From Lycocorax pyrrhopterus obiensis (Eukaryota; Chordata; Aves; Passeriformes; Paradisaeidae), in contig JACSVZ010000015.1 in assembly GCA_014706295.1 (NCBI GenBank), forward strand, positions 57,843,535 through 57,907,534: a DNA stretch of 64,000 nucleotides, given 5' to 3'. This document shows positions 1-12,400 of this stretch, piece by piece. The notes below the pieces were generated by a model that saw only the letters and a program-made list of their open reading frames with translations, was not told the DNA's origin and did no database searches. Made by a program: the position numbers and the translations under genes. Every line of letters starts with the position of its first letter. Positions within the stretch are counted from its first letter, which is position 1.

Positions 1-333
1 TAGCTTTGAGTTGCTCAAGGGATCTTTTTGTCTGATTTCTTTGCCTATGAAAAGATACAGGTCCCATCAAAACACTGCTTGAATATGACACTGGATACAT
101 GCCAGAGATAAAACAGGTGAATGAATTTACAGGGCTATATTTGACTCGGGTCAACTTCATTCATCCATTAACAAATTATTATAAACTGTCGTATAAGACT
201 TGGAATAGGAAAAATGTATTTTGATAAAAAAATATGGATACAGCTCATCTGCGGAAGCCAAACCTTCTGTTTATGTAGATGTGAGCTACAAGAGAGCTTT
301 GGACACTGACCACGATGAATCCACTCGTGCTCC
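1..333 (-). other. SYT10: SYT10 3' UTR, partial (continues off the left edge)
   Basis: Sequence directly downstream of the SYT10 stop. I see no AATAAA or ATTAAA on the minus strand between 333 and 1, so cleavage most likely occurs beyond the window. No repeat was recognised. Confidence 0.7.
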
Positions 334-405
334 CTAGGGCGTAAGCGGTGGTTTGGGTGAGGAACAGGATCCCTGGCTGTCAAAACTGGTTGCTCGGCCA
401 GGCAG
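334..405 (-). CDS. SYT10: SYT10 exon 7, coding part (residues 500-522) and stop
   Basis: The acceptor (cttttcttgcag) has AG at 407-406 after a good pyrimidine tract. The 24 codons read [20 protein letters not shown] then LTP and TAG (336-334), matching the SYT10-specific tail recalled from mammals. Phase 0 joins exon 6. This tail is too short to stand out as an ORF and was found by reading the minus strand. Confidence 0.94.
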   Translation of the reverse strand: MPGRATSFDSQGSCSSPKPPLTP

Positions 406-3400
406 CTGCAAGAAAAGTGTAGTTTTTACAAATGTCATCGTACCTGGCTGTGCATCATGCTCTTTTCAGAGGATGAGAGATTCTCTCAAAAAAGAATCCA
501 AATCACATCTAGACCCTTTCTAGTCTCTGGATCAAAGTCTCTGGCATCAAAGTCTCCAGCAGAACTAATAATGGAAAGAAAATTTCTTAAGTGACCCTCT
601 TAAAATGCCTTTGGCTCGTTTCACAGGACTGGGTTTATTTCACCAACAGTGGTGGTACCACTGTCTCCAAGCTTACATAAACCAAACAGAGCCATGAACC
701 TCTAAAAGACATTTCTCTGCTGCCTTGACTCAGTTTCCTTGCCCCTACACTCTTGGTGTTTTACTGAAGCCTTGATATTATGCTTTTGCTACCTGTCACA
801 GGACATGTGCAGCCACATGCTGCAGAGTGGGGAAATCAAATGCCTCAGGCAGCAACTCATTTTTCCCCAGAGATTGCTTTTGTGATGGGCTAAACAGTGC
901 CTCTGTGTCCTTGCTGTGCTCTAAGGCTTCAATATGTACCTTTCTGAGGCCAAAGCTGTGAGGCATTTTGTGTACAGAACACCAACAATGTGTGGCCACA
1001 GCAGATCGAAGAGGGAGTCCAACCCTGGGGACCTGTAGATATAATCACCCCGACATTTGAATAAGCTTCCAGTAAGCGTTTGTTGAATAACTCTGGAGGG
1101 AGCTGCTGGTATGTTGCCACAATTTAGCCTAATTTGCAGGCCAGTTCCAGATTAATGTTTTAGCAACAGCAGTTTATGCCAAAGATTTTTGAATGGGAAA
1201 TGATTGCTTTTGAAATTTTTGCAAATGATCTCTTCTAAGTAGCTGTAAGCTCTTTATCATAATATCTGGAAATTTTAAATGTCTAAATGCCATAATCTTA
1301 CAATGCCATCAGAGTATCATGGAAACTGTTGAAAAGGCCCTTTTAAGGTATTGTTAAACCCATGCAACTAGACTTAGGTTGTGCTAATGATCTTGTACCT
1401 GATCTATAGGTGCTGCACTGATTTTCGTGATTCTCAGAAGCCCATAAATGTGAGGGACAAAACCATTCAAAATCAAGGAGAAAATTTTGCTACTTCTTAC
1501 CTCTACTAGAGGATGCCAGTGAGTTATTGGTTTACGTGGGTAAGCCAACATTTCATTCCAGTGATCTCTTCCAAGTCCTTCGGCATCAATTCCTGTCCGA
1601 CACACTCCAATGACCTCATTGTGCCCTACTCTGAGAATTGTAGAGGGACAGAATTTATTTTTAATAAAAAATAGTTTTAATAACCTCTGATATACAGTCC
1701 TGTTTACTGGTTTAGTGTGGCACAGAATACATGACCAAAGTTTTCACATAATTTATTACAGATATTAGTTTTAATGGTAGCATAGTAATATTAAATTCTG
1801 TAATGGTAACATCAAAAACCTCCAGCCACTACCAGAGTGCTTCTAGCAGCTATAAAAATAGCAATGAAAACACAACCCTTGCCATTAAAAGGTTAGAACC
1901 CAAAAGATACAAGGACAGAAAAGGACCATAATACACAAAGTTATCTGAAGGAGAACACACTTGAGTTTTGTGGGAGAGGAAGGTGAAGGAAAGCGGTGGG
2001 GAATACATTTCCTGCTGCAAATCCTTCAGACATCATTTCATAAACTATTTCTCAGCTCTAGCTGTTGTGATCTTTGGAAGTTCAGTCAAAAATGTGAAAG
2101 GTAAGAGTCATAGCTGTAATAGGCTATACCTTAATACTTCGTGCTCCTCACAGTGCCATAAACTTGTTGAGGGACCTCAGAGAGTAATTTTCTGTACCTT
2201 GACTCTATGTACCTTAGAATAATGCTTTCCAACTTTCCCTTAGTGAGTGCTGAGAAAGGAGGAGCGGAGGAGGACTGAAAGTGTGCAAGTTGCTGTGCTC
2301 CTTCCCTGCTAATGGCACCGCAGTGCCACTTCCACGTCTGACTGAGAAAGTCTTCCTGGCAGAACTTGGAGAACAACCAGAAATCTGATGGCAAGGGAAA
2401 GCAATCTGAAGGGTGATGTTACTAAATTGGACTTTCACTGTTTATTTGCCCTGCAATCTCAAGAGCTCATTGCTAATAGCATTTGAATGAGACAAACTTG
2501 GCTCGGTCAGGATTCTGTCAGTCAGTGTCTTGTTCAACCTGCAGTCCTTGAGCCACTCTAAGCAGACTCTCTTCCTATCAATTCTCAGTGAAGCCATAGA
2601 TAATTGGAGCTTAGATATGTTATCAGTGAGGGCTGAACCCAAAGGTTACGTGTTGAAGGTTACATATTGAAAGGTTATTTTACTGAATCAACTGAAGAAT
2701 TAATTACAACTTAATTCAATAAGGTAATTAGCATCTAATTTCTTTTTAGTAATTCAAATTTTTTTTAGTTTCAAATACCTGCTATTTAAATAGAAATTAG
2801 AGGTGTGAGGGACTTTTTTAAGCTGGAAGACATATCTGATTTATAAAGCTTTTACATAGTCCAGCCATCAGATATGGACAGGAATGTATGCCAGGGCTAG
2901 TGGCCTGAAAGCAGATTGAGCCATATTTCTTCCTCATCCCAGTTATTTACAACGCAGATAAGTTGCCATGTGGTCTAAAAGGTGTGGGAACTTTAAACCT
3001 CTTCAGGAACAGGTCCCAGGGCTTTATCTTTTGTGCCACTGAAGCTGATTGTAAGCTCAAGGAGGCAGAAAGCAGTCACTTGCAATGACCAGGAATTGGC
3101 TCAATGCTCGGAAAGTGAACAGTGCTTACCGGTCGTAATCCATCACTGCAATGGAGAGGCTGACCTGGTCCACGTTCTCCGGAGGGATATCAAAGATGAT
3201 GGCCTCGTTATAGACGGGATTCAGCGTGTTCTTCTTCGTGGTCGTTTTCCGCTTTTTCAGTCTCCGTCCCTCGCACATCAGCGACACTTTGACGTACGGA
3301 TCTGAGTTACAGATAATCAGTTTGTGCATTAGGACTCAAAGCCATTCAGATGTGTAGCATAAGAACAGTATTTGTGGTAGGGATGTTTTAGTGCTAAGGT

Positions 3401-6400
3401 AAAAAATTGCAAAGATTTGAGTGACCCTGGCAAACACTGCTTTTATCATGCTGTAAATGCAAAGGAAAAGTACGGGCATTCCGAACAGACACACTGGCTG
3501 CCAGACCAAAGGTAGGCAGACCATCCAAACAGAGTCTGTATCCATTCTCCTGCTGCTTCCATCCCACAGCCATGTTAAACACACAAAATCCAAGGAGTTC
3601 TCATTCATCCCCTTCCTGAACAGACTCTGCCTTGTTATTTGAAAACAGCAGATTCACCTGATGCACCAGTTATATCCATTGCTTTGAGATTCCGACATTT
3701 GATGACTGTCAATGTCATTCTCCCAGCAGTAGGCAAATAACAAAGGGAAAACATGATCTCACCCAAATCTATGCTTTCCTGAAACAGAAAAGCAATTATT
3801 AGAAACCTGATCATACTGCCAAAATTCAGTTCAGATCATGCAAAATGGTAGTATTTTTTTTTTTTAACATGGAGAGAGGCTTCTTTTGCAGCCTCAGATG
3901 CTTTTGAAGAGGTCACAAGTGATTTTCAAAAATTACTTCCATAAAGTACAGGAGTAACAACAACAAAATAATATTTTAGGGACAGGATCTTCAATTACAA
4001 AACTGAGAAATTAAAAAAAATCAGAGACAAAACTCTCTGGATTCCCGGTATATTTGTGTTGAATTCACATGAATGAAAAGGTGATGAAAGTAGAATGTCA
4101 GGTTCTGCTCTTGAAAACACAGCACCAACAGAAAGAAACCTGGTGGAATATTTAGACCATACGCTTTTATATGCCCTTTAGACCCTGGAATTTATGTAGG
4201 AGATTCATTTCTACACACATGTATTTATATGAAAAACTAATCCTGTCTAAGTGCTTCAAAAAGAAGAACATGCTTGTAAAAGTTGCTCTCTTCACTGCTG
4301 TCAATGTGCTTTGAGTGGTTGTTCTGTTTTAGAAGAAAAGCAAAGTAAAGGAGTAGCACCTACAGCTTTTGTGGCTCAACAGCAACTTTTTGGAGGATAA
4401 TATACTCAGAAGGATGGATAGGGTCCATATGAATGTTAATAATCCTCACTAAGAGACAGGTTCTATATTGAGACCATGTGCTACGTACTCGTGCAATACG
4501 ACATTGCCACAGTTTAGATGCTACAATACTTGAGACAAGTAACCTAAGGAAGAGAGTTCCTTCCAGTTCTTATTTTTTTCCTTTTCTCACAGTTATACAA
4601 TTGTCCTAACACTGCAAAAGTTTAGGTTTTGAGACGTTTGTTATGTTCTAAATTGTTCTGTTCTAAATTTTAAACACGCCTTTGCTACCTCCCCACCCCA
4701 AAAAATTGCACATTAAGAACTTATGATGTGAGTTTGTAAGGGTCGTGTAAGGCAGCCACTCTCAAGCATGTGATCTCATGTGATCTCAAAGGGCTTTTTT
4801 TTTTTTCACTAATACTAAAAATCTTATTTTTAACATCTCAGCTTCAATATTTCATCTGTCAAACCTACACTTACCCTGAGAGAACAAATTCGCTTGAGAG
4901 CTGCTGGACTTAGTGTACAGCTGTTCTAGCATCAGAAGGCAAGCATAATATATTTTTAAATGAAACATATTAAAATAGTGATTGCTGTGTAGATGACAAA
5001 TATATTGTTTACAGTTATAAGACAAGACTGGGCTTCTTGTTCACATTCTTCAGCTGCTTATGTGAACAGTTTTATTGACTTCCTTCAAGCTAATACTCTG
5101 TCTAAACTGAAACAAGTACTTCACGTCTTTCTTGAATAAAGATGGACTTAATCTCGTGCTTCAGGGTTTGGGGGTTTTTTGTATTTTGTTTTTTTATTGG
5201 CTTTCCCCCCCCTGCAGTGCAGACTGGATTGAAAAATACAGTTTTGGAATAACTTTATGTTGCAGTGGTAATAAAATATTGACTTTTGTGTAGGTTGGTC
5301 AGTTCACATGTTCAGTCATTTTTCTAGGAGTTTGTTTTGACAATTGCTGGTTTGATAAGCATGTGAACACGCAATGTGGGCAAATTCCACGCTTGTCAAA
5401 ATTTCAGATTTCTCAGAATTTCAAAATTATTTAACTCATTCAGTCCACACAGGACAAACACAGCTATTTGACCTCTCCCTTTCTTTGCCACAATGAGAAT
5501 TTTGCGCCACAGAGTACATGACCAAACTCACTTTTCTATTTCAGAAAACACAAATAAAACTCGAACAAATGAAGGGTAATTCTTTCCACTCATTTGTTAA
5601 AGTGGCAAGTGGTCCCCTATATTTTACAGTTCTTGACGTATTGAACACTGTTTCAAGCAGAGCTTCTGTTACGGGCATTACTTTCTGACTTCAGAGTCTG
5701 ATGGTTGTTTCTCATATCCATGTATCAAACAGATCTCACTCTTTTGTTTGAAAAGAAAATAGAGTTCCCTGAGTTTCAGTGCTTCAAAGTTACCTAAGGT
5801 CTATGTTGAGAAAGGTGATGAAAATGAGGTGTATCATGAAACACCATGGGTAGCTCATAAAAAGACTTCATTTTTCCTTCTTCAGAGAGATGACTTGTGT
5901 AAGTGAACAGGGAAAATATAATTTTTGAAGATGGGAGTATGAACTTGAGTGTTCTATTCTTTCTTTTTGAAGAGAAATTGGGTAGACACTCTAAGGTTTG
6001 TGTGAGCTCAGCTGATAAAGCAGAATACAGACAGGACTATGTACTATGACTTAAATGCTTTAAAAGAAGCACAGCTCAAAACGCTTGCAAAACTCACTTG
6101 GTTGTTACTCGACAGTACATTTTTAAGAAGCAGAAAAAAGCAGTTTCTGCTCTGGATACTGCCAGGATTGGTGGTCTTTCTTCATATAGGAGTGTGAATG
6201 TGTGAAGTTCTAAATGTTCTTTTGAAGAATTAAGATTAAAATTTTAAATATATATTATAGTATCAGAGACTGGATATTGAATAAAATGTCCGCAATATCT
6301 CTATTTCCACATACACACTTTTATTGCTAATTTGAGCACTAGGGGTTCAAAAATTTGGACCTCAAAACACAGATTCAGACCTAGATAATAAACATAGTAA

Positions 6401-9400
6401 CACTCTGGGTTGGGGTTTTTTTTTAACTTCTCATTACTTTCTTTGTTAATCACATTTATTACCATGAGCAATGTTTTTAAATTCTCTGGATCCCTAAGCA
6501 TTATTGATTTTAATTGAGATTTAAATATAGGATTCAATTTACTTTAGAATCTCGTCTTTTTCTTACCTTGTAATACACTAGATAATTAAGTTGACACAAG
6601 TGATCTGACAGGAACCCTTCAGTACAAGCAAACCAGAAGAAACTAAGGCACAGACTGCCCTCAGCAATCACATCTGCATTACAGTGCACCTCAAACAACA
6701 CACAGCTCAGAAGACACAATCCAGTGGCTGCCATTTGTGCATATTTTTAAGTAGTCCTCAGATTGCCTTACATGTGTCGTATATTTACCGAAAATTGCAC
6801 ACGACTTAGATAACTCCCATGACACTTCATCTCTTTCATAGACCTATTTTGAGTTTTCCTTTTTCTTCTTGAACCAAATTTGGATTTCAATTAACAGCTA
6901 GCTTTACAGAAGCTTGTAATGATTGCCTCCCACTGCCTTCCAATAACAGGTACAGAAAAATCAGCATCGAGCACAGCTGCACTTATGCAAATGGAAGCAT
7001 TTGTTGACACTTCATATTTCTTCTTCACTTATTTCCCTTCCGTATCCACAAACCATCACACAGTACTAAGGACCTGAAACAGTGGCCAGCACTATACCAG
7101 CTTCAGTTATTTTGATAGCTACCGTTATACCTCTATCCTATCCATTTTCTGGTATGGTGGGTCTAGAACAAAATAGAACAGAGAAAACAAAGATCTCACA
7201 TGCACATGTCAGTTATTCTGGTGAACTTTGTGGGTTTTGAGCTGCAGAATGCAGATTTTTCTAAATAGCATAATTCTCATCCCACACTAGCCAAGCAAGT
7301 GAATGAATGTGCTAATATTTTTTTTTCCATTAGTTCCACTAGGAGGGATCCATTAGGATCTGTCCACATAGTCTGCTTTGTGGGCTCTTGGGAAATTAGT
7401 CCAGGAGTTGGCACAGTCAGAAATAATAAGTTCCTTTTTCTATTCCATTTGTTATCATACCAAATGGACACCAGTCCTCTCATTTCCACACTTATGCCTG
7501 GAAAAAAAGCAGCACTTCTACAGAGACTGGGCTCCCCACTCACAATAGGGATAAAAGGGGAGGGATGTGAGGAGAAGTTTGGAGAACTTGTAGGGGAGCA
7601 TCAATTAAACTGATTGAGTTTTTTGAACAGCTATTGCTGGAAAAAGCTTTGCTGTCACTTACTCCAATTAATTTTCTCAGTTGTTTCCGCTAAATTCAAT
7701 AAAAGAGACAACTTTTAACTAGGAACCTCCGTAAGTTCAGTGGGGAAGGTAGCTATAGATCCCTCCATGTGCAGGGTGGTTTCTACTCCTATATCAACCC
7801 CCATAACCCTGAAACTGAACAGAAAAACTGTTTATTGACTATACGGATAGTCTAATAACTTTAATAGTCTCCCTCCTCTGTGCCAGCATCTTAACTGGTT
7901 TCCTGTGACAGCACGGGTAAAAAGTTTATAGGGACCTGATATGTGAAAAAGGTGTCATTTTTGAGTCACAAGTGGACTTTTGACCATTTTTTCACTGATG
8001 TTTGTTTCTTCTTTTCCACTAGTTTTGCAAGTTTTGAAATTCAAACAAAATTTTAAAAGACCAACTTGCTGTGTATTCTTACAATGAACTATGTAAATGC
8101 TACTGGAAATGGAAAATTTATATGTGTTTATTTTTACTAGTGTGTAATTAATTTCCATGGTTAAAATAACAAATATCTGTGTAATTGATACTGCAGTAGA
8201 AATTAAATTCCCTCAAAAAATTAGTTTTTGCTACTTTATTTGTCATTCAGATTGTCACAATCCACAGTAATAATTTTTGCTCTTAATCACAATTTTAATA
8301 TCTGGAACTACCTTCCTATTAATTGTAATTGGAATGCTGTTTTAAAGATTGTGTGTAAGAGTAGCATAGCAAAAATACTAAGGACAGCATGAATTTCTTT
8401 TGTACTTGATTCCTAAACAAATGATTTGCAAATTTAGTTCTCAGTTTTCCTGCTATATTTTGAGCAAGCATCTGTAATAAATAATAATAGCAATTTTCTA
8501 GCTACCTGAAAAGGTATTCAGGCATTTGCTTTTCTAGACTTTTAGCTGTTTTTACCTTTAGTATCACTGTAAACTGTTTTTCTATATAGTATGCAAATTA
8601 AAAAAAAAAGCGTTGGCAGGGCCAAACCCTTGGATTACTCGAATATTGCAGGAAGGTAATTCCCCCATAGCACAGATTTCTCTTTCTCTGTTTAGAAACA
8701 TATTATATATATTTCTGCTTTCCAATAAAAGCTACTGACTTAAAGGTTCAAGGATCGGGGATAAAATGGATGTTGGCAGTTGGATGGAAAGAGAAAGGAA
8801 ACCTGTCTCCCCCAGAGAGTTAACTAAGAATGTGTTGAGGTATTTCTGGTTTCGAGATATAGATCAAGAGTTAAAAAGAGTGATAGTAAAGAACAGAACA
8901 GAGATCTACCAGCCTGTTTTCTCATTATGCATTTAGAATCTGATGGTATCCTTGCTATCACAGAAATTATTACAAGTTCTGTGAGGCTCAAACTGCAGAG
9001 CTAATTCTACCACCTCTCAAGGGGATTTTCCTTTGGAAACCTTGTCCCCACCGCTAATATTTATTTTTGTCTTCTGTTATTCTTTGCATATCAAACCCAG
9101 CTCTTTCCTTCCTCTCAGCACTGGATACTGATTGAGCTGTTGCCCTGGGAAATGAATCAATTAAGTTTGTGTTTGTTCTTGCCTCTGTGGAAGACAGTAT
9201 GGAAGCAGTGGGGCCTGTTGCTCTGTAATGACGGTGTCTTCTGCTTGTGGAGGGCTAATGCTTGCCTGAGCCTCACACCCTGATTGCTCTGGGTAAGCAC
9301 TGCTGCTGATTGCAGGCCTGATTGCAGAGGGAGGACTCCCTGAGATTGCAGAATGCCCTCAGTAGCACCCTGGAAGCCTCCTGGGTGCTCCTTGTGTCGC

Positions 9401-12400
9401 TCCCTCTGTACAGAACCATCTGTCTTGTGCACCGGGGGGTTGTTACATCTTGCCAGGCAGCAAGGAAGCCCATTCGTGCCTCAGAACAGCTGAGAGCAGA
9501 GGCACTTCTGTGAGCTAACTGTGACATGAGAATGAACCAAAATGTATATATCCTCCCAGATAAAGATGCTTTTCTGAAGCTGCGGTGCATTGTCTGCAAA
9601 GAGACTGTTTGCAGTGAGAAACTCAGAGAGCACTCAGGGCACAGCAGGTCAGACAAGCCATGTACCTTAGCAGAGCTGCCACAGCACTGTCTGGGTGCAG
9701 AGATACTAAAATCCCTTGAGGGAGCCATGCCCTTCATTCACCTAATATTTATAATTTTTAAGGTAGACTGAAAGCAGCAGTTTGTCCCTAGCAAATCAAA
9801 ATATTCAAACAATTTGTCATTTCAAATGGAAAGAAACATTAAATAATAATAATAATAGAAATCTTCACTGCCTTCAGTAACTGGACAGAAACCCACCCTT
9901 TCTCCATAACTTTTCTAGTTGTCAACCAGACCTAAAGCATCTCCAAACACAAATGAAGGTCTCCAAAATATTTGCTCTAAAGACGGATCCAGAGTATTCT
10001 CTCACCTGCTCAGCAGCAGCAGTGCTCACATGGGTCCTTTGCAGCTCTGGCCCTGAGCAGAAGTGACAGGTGCCAGCAATTCTTGGCTTAGAAGAGGCTG
10101 CTCCCATGACAGAGATGATAAATGCTCCTACACTGACAAGCCCTTAGTCTTTCACCCCTGTTTAAGACTGTTAGAGCTTCCAGGTGCATTTCCAGGAACG
10201 TTCCTAAGTCTAAGTGCATTCTGATGAAGATGGGTTGCTGTAGAGCTTAGCCCACTGCAGTGCTGGTGAGAAAACATTTCCTCATAGTTCTCTTCTTTGA
10301 ACACTGAGGAACAGGACAATCCTTAAAATGTGGGCTCAAGGTGTGACTGCAAAAGACATCTCTGTCAGCTCTCTACCACAATTGCCCTACTCAGAGAAAG
10401 GTCTTATGCCCTGTCCACTTACAAAACGGGCATATGGAGAAAACTAAGCAAAGATAATGCTCTGGGTGGATTTCAGATGTGGGTTTCCTTCTTGTTTGAT
10501 GAGGAAATCAGAAGAATCTCTTTCCAAAACAGAGGCCAGCAGCCAGCAGAATTACCTGTGTGATATCCTACTCTGGCAAGTGTTTGAAATAAATGAACTG
10601 AGACAAATGTTACTGTCCTACTTATTTAAAAAAAATATATATATTTAAGCACTTCTGTCTTTCCCAGCGATGTTATTCAACTATATTACAATTGCTTCAG
10701 AAACAGCAGTCATGCACCATGGACTTCACATGAAGACTAAGTCCTTACAAAACCTGCTTTTACATTCCACTTCACAAATGAGCAAACTGCAGCACTGGAA
10801 AGCCTGGTGTTGGGGAACTAAATAATAATCAAGTTCCATCTGTCTACATGAGATAATTCAAGAGGCTACAAGTACATGACAATTTGATGAGTAAGATCCC
10901 CAGGAGACTACCACTGCTGGAAATGGAAATGGCTTACCTCTAAGTTCTGAGCATTAATTTTTTCTCCCAATTGCATAGTTTCCTATAATTGGTTACTCTA
11001 AAAGACTTCACAGGATACCTTCAGAAAAAAAAAATCTTTCTGACAGTTACTTGGCAATTTTTTTAGGCAAAGGCATTAGAGGAAGTAGATGATAAATTTT
11101 AAAAGTATTATAGGGAGTTAATAAATGTTTACATTCAGAAATTGTTGGATCACAAGCAGTGGACTTTTTAATAGAAAATTTTAAGACACTGAATATTAGA
11201 AGTGCTTGTTAGCGATTCCAATAAATGAGTTTTCCTTTTTTAAAGTATGCAGTATATTTTGATAATAACAAAACCTCAGAAATGTACGCAAAAATTACAA
11301 GCACTTGACAAAAACAGAAGCCTCATATTTTGATTGAACAATTAATTTGATATCATTTGTTTGCCTCTAATGTTATGAATTAATGTTCTCACATGTAGTG
11401 AGAATTACAATATTCCAATACACTGAACAACCTTCACAGGTGGTCCAATGCTGCCTCTTGGATTTTTTCTTTTTTTTTTTTAATTAATTAGGTGAACAGA
11501 AACAAATGATGGATTATTTATTGAAAATTCAATCACCCATTTATAAGAAAAATTTGGGGATATATCAGATATCTGAGATACTTTTTCTACTGTTTTTGGA
11601 CTAAATTTGCCTTAATAATCTAACAATAAGAAATAGATACACTTTAGCACGTAGAGCAGGTACGTCTTACGTATTATAAAATGTGGTATGTTTTCAACAC
11701 CATATATAACAGAGAAACAATAATATAAATGAAAAAAATGAAGGAAAAATCCGAACTACAAAGTGTGAATAGATATCAGCATCTGAAAACAATGAGAATA
11801 AAAATGAGTGTGTGTGTGTCGGCCAATCCTGTGCTTCCATAGAGTAATTTCAAATGATTATTAGAAACAAAGAAAGTGTATTAAAACTGTAGATTCATGC
11901 AGAATCATTGGGTTTACAGCCAAAAAGACTCAGTGCAACCATCCAGTCTGATCTTTCCCAGATTGTATTTCCTGTACCAAATAAAAACTCTTTATGGTTG
12001 TGCAAGCCAATCTTTTAAAAATTATGTTAGCTACTGACAAAGGGTTGTTGCATAACAAAGCATCTCTTGATCTCCTGTGGCAATTTCTTTCACAGGCAAA
12101 ATGTTGCAATCCATTTTCTCGGTAAATCTCTCTAGTAGCATTTAAGACTTCAGAGTTTTGTGTCATAAGAACAGATTCTTTTCACACAGGCAATAGGAAT
12201 TGTTTTTACCCTCATTTTAACTTCTGAGTGGAAAATTCTTGACTGTGGAAGAGAGGTAAAAGATTCATGGCTGAGGAGAGCCTGCTTCCACTGGTTTTTT
12301 AAAGTTTTGGACTAATTCTTTGATCTATTACTTCTATTATTTTCCACCATCTGTCATTTAGCAACAGCACGAGCAGACCACTGGATGTAGGAATCATGTC

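Noticed and set aside
1384..1500. Readthrough codons after exon 6 as an alternative C-terminus.
   Set aside because: A strong GTAAGA donor and a matching SYT10 tail exon at 334-405 explain the C-terminus; the readthrough shows no homology.
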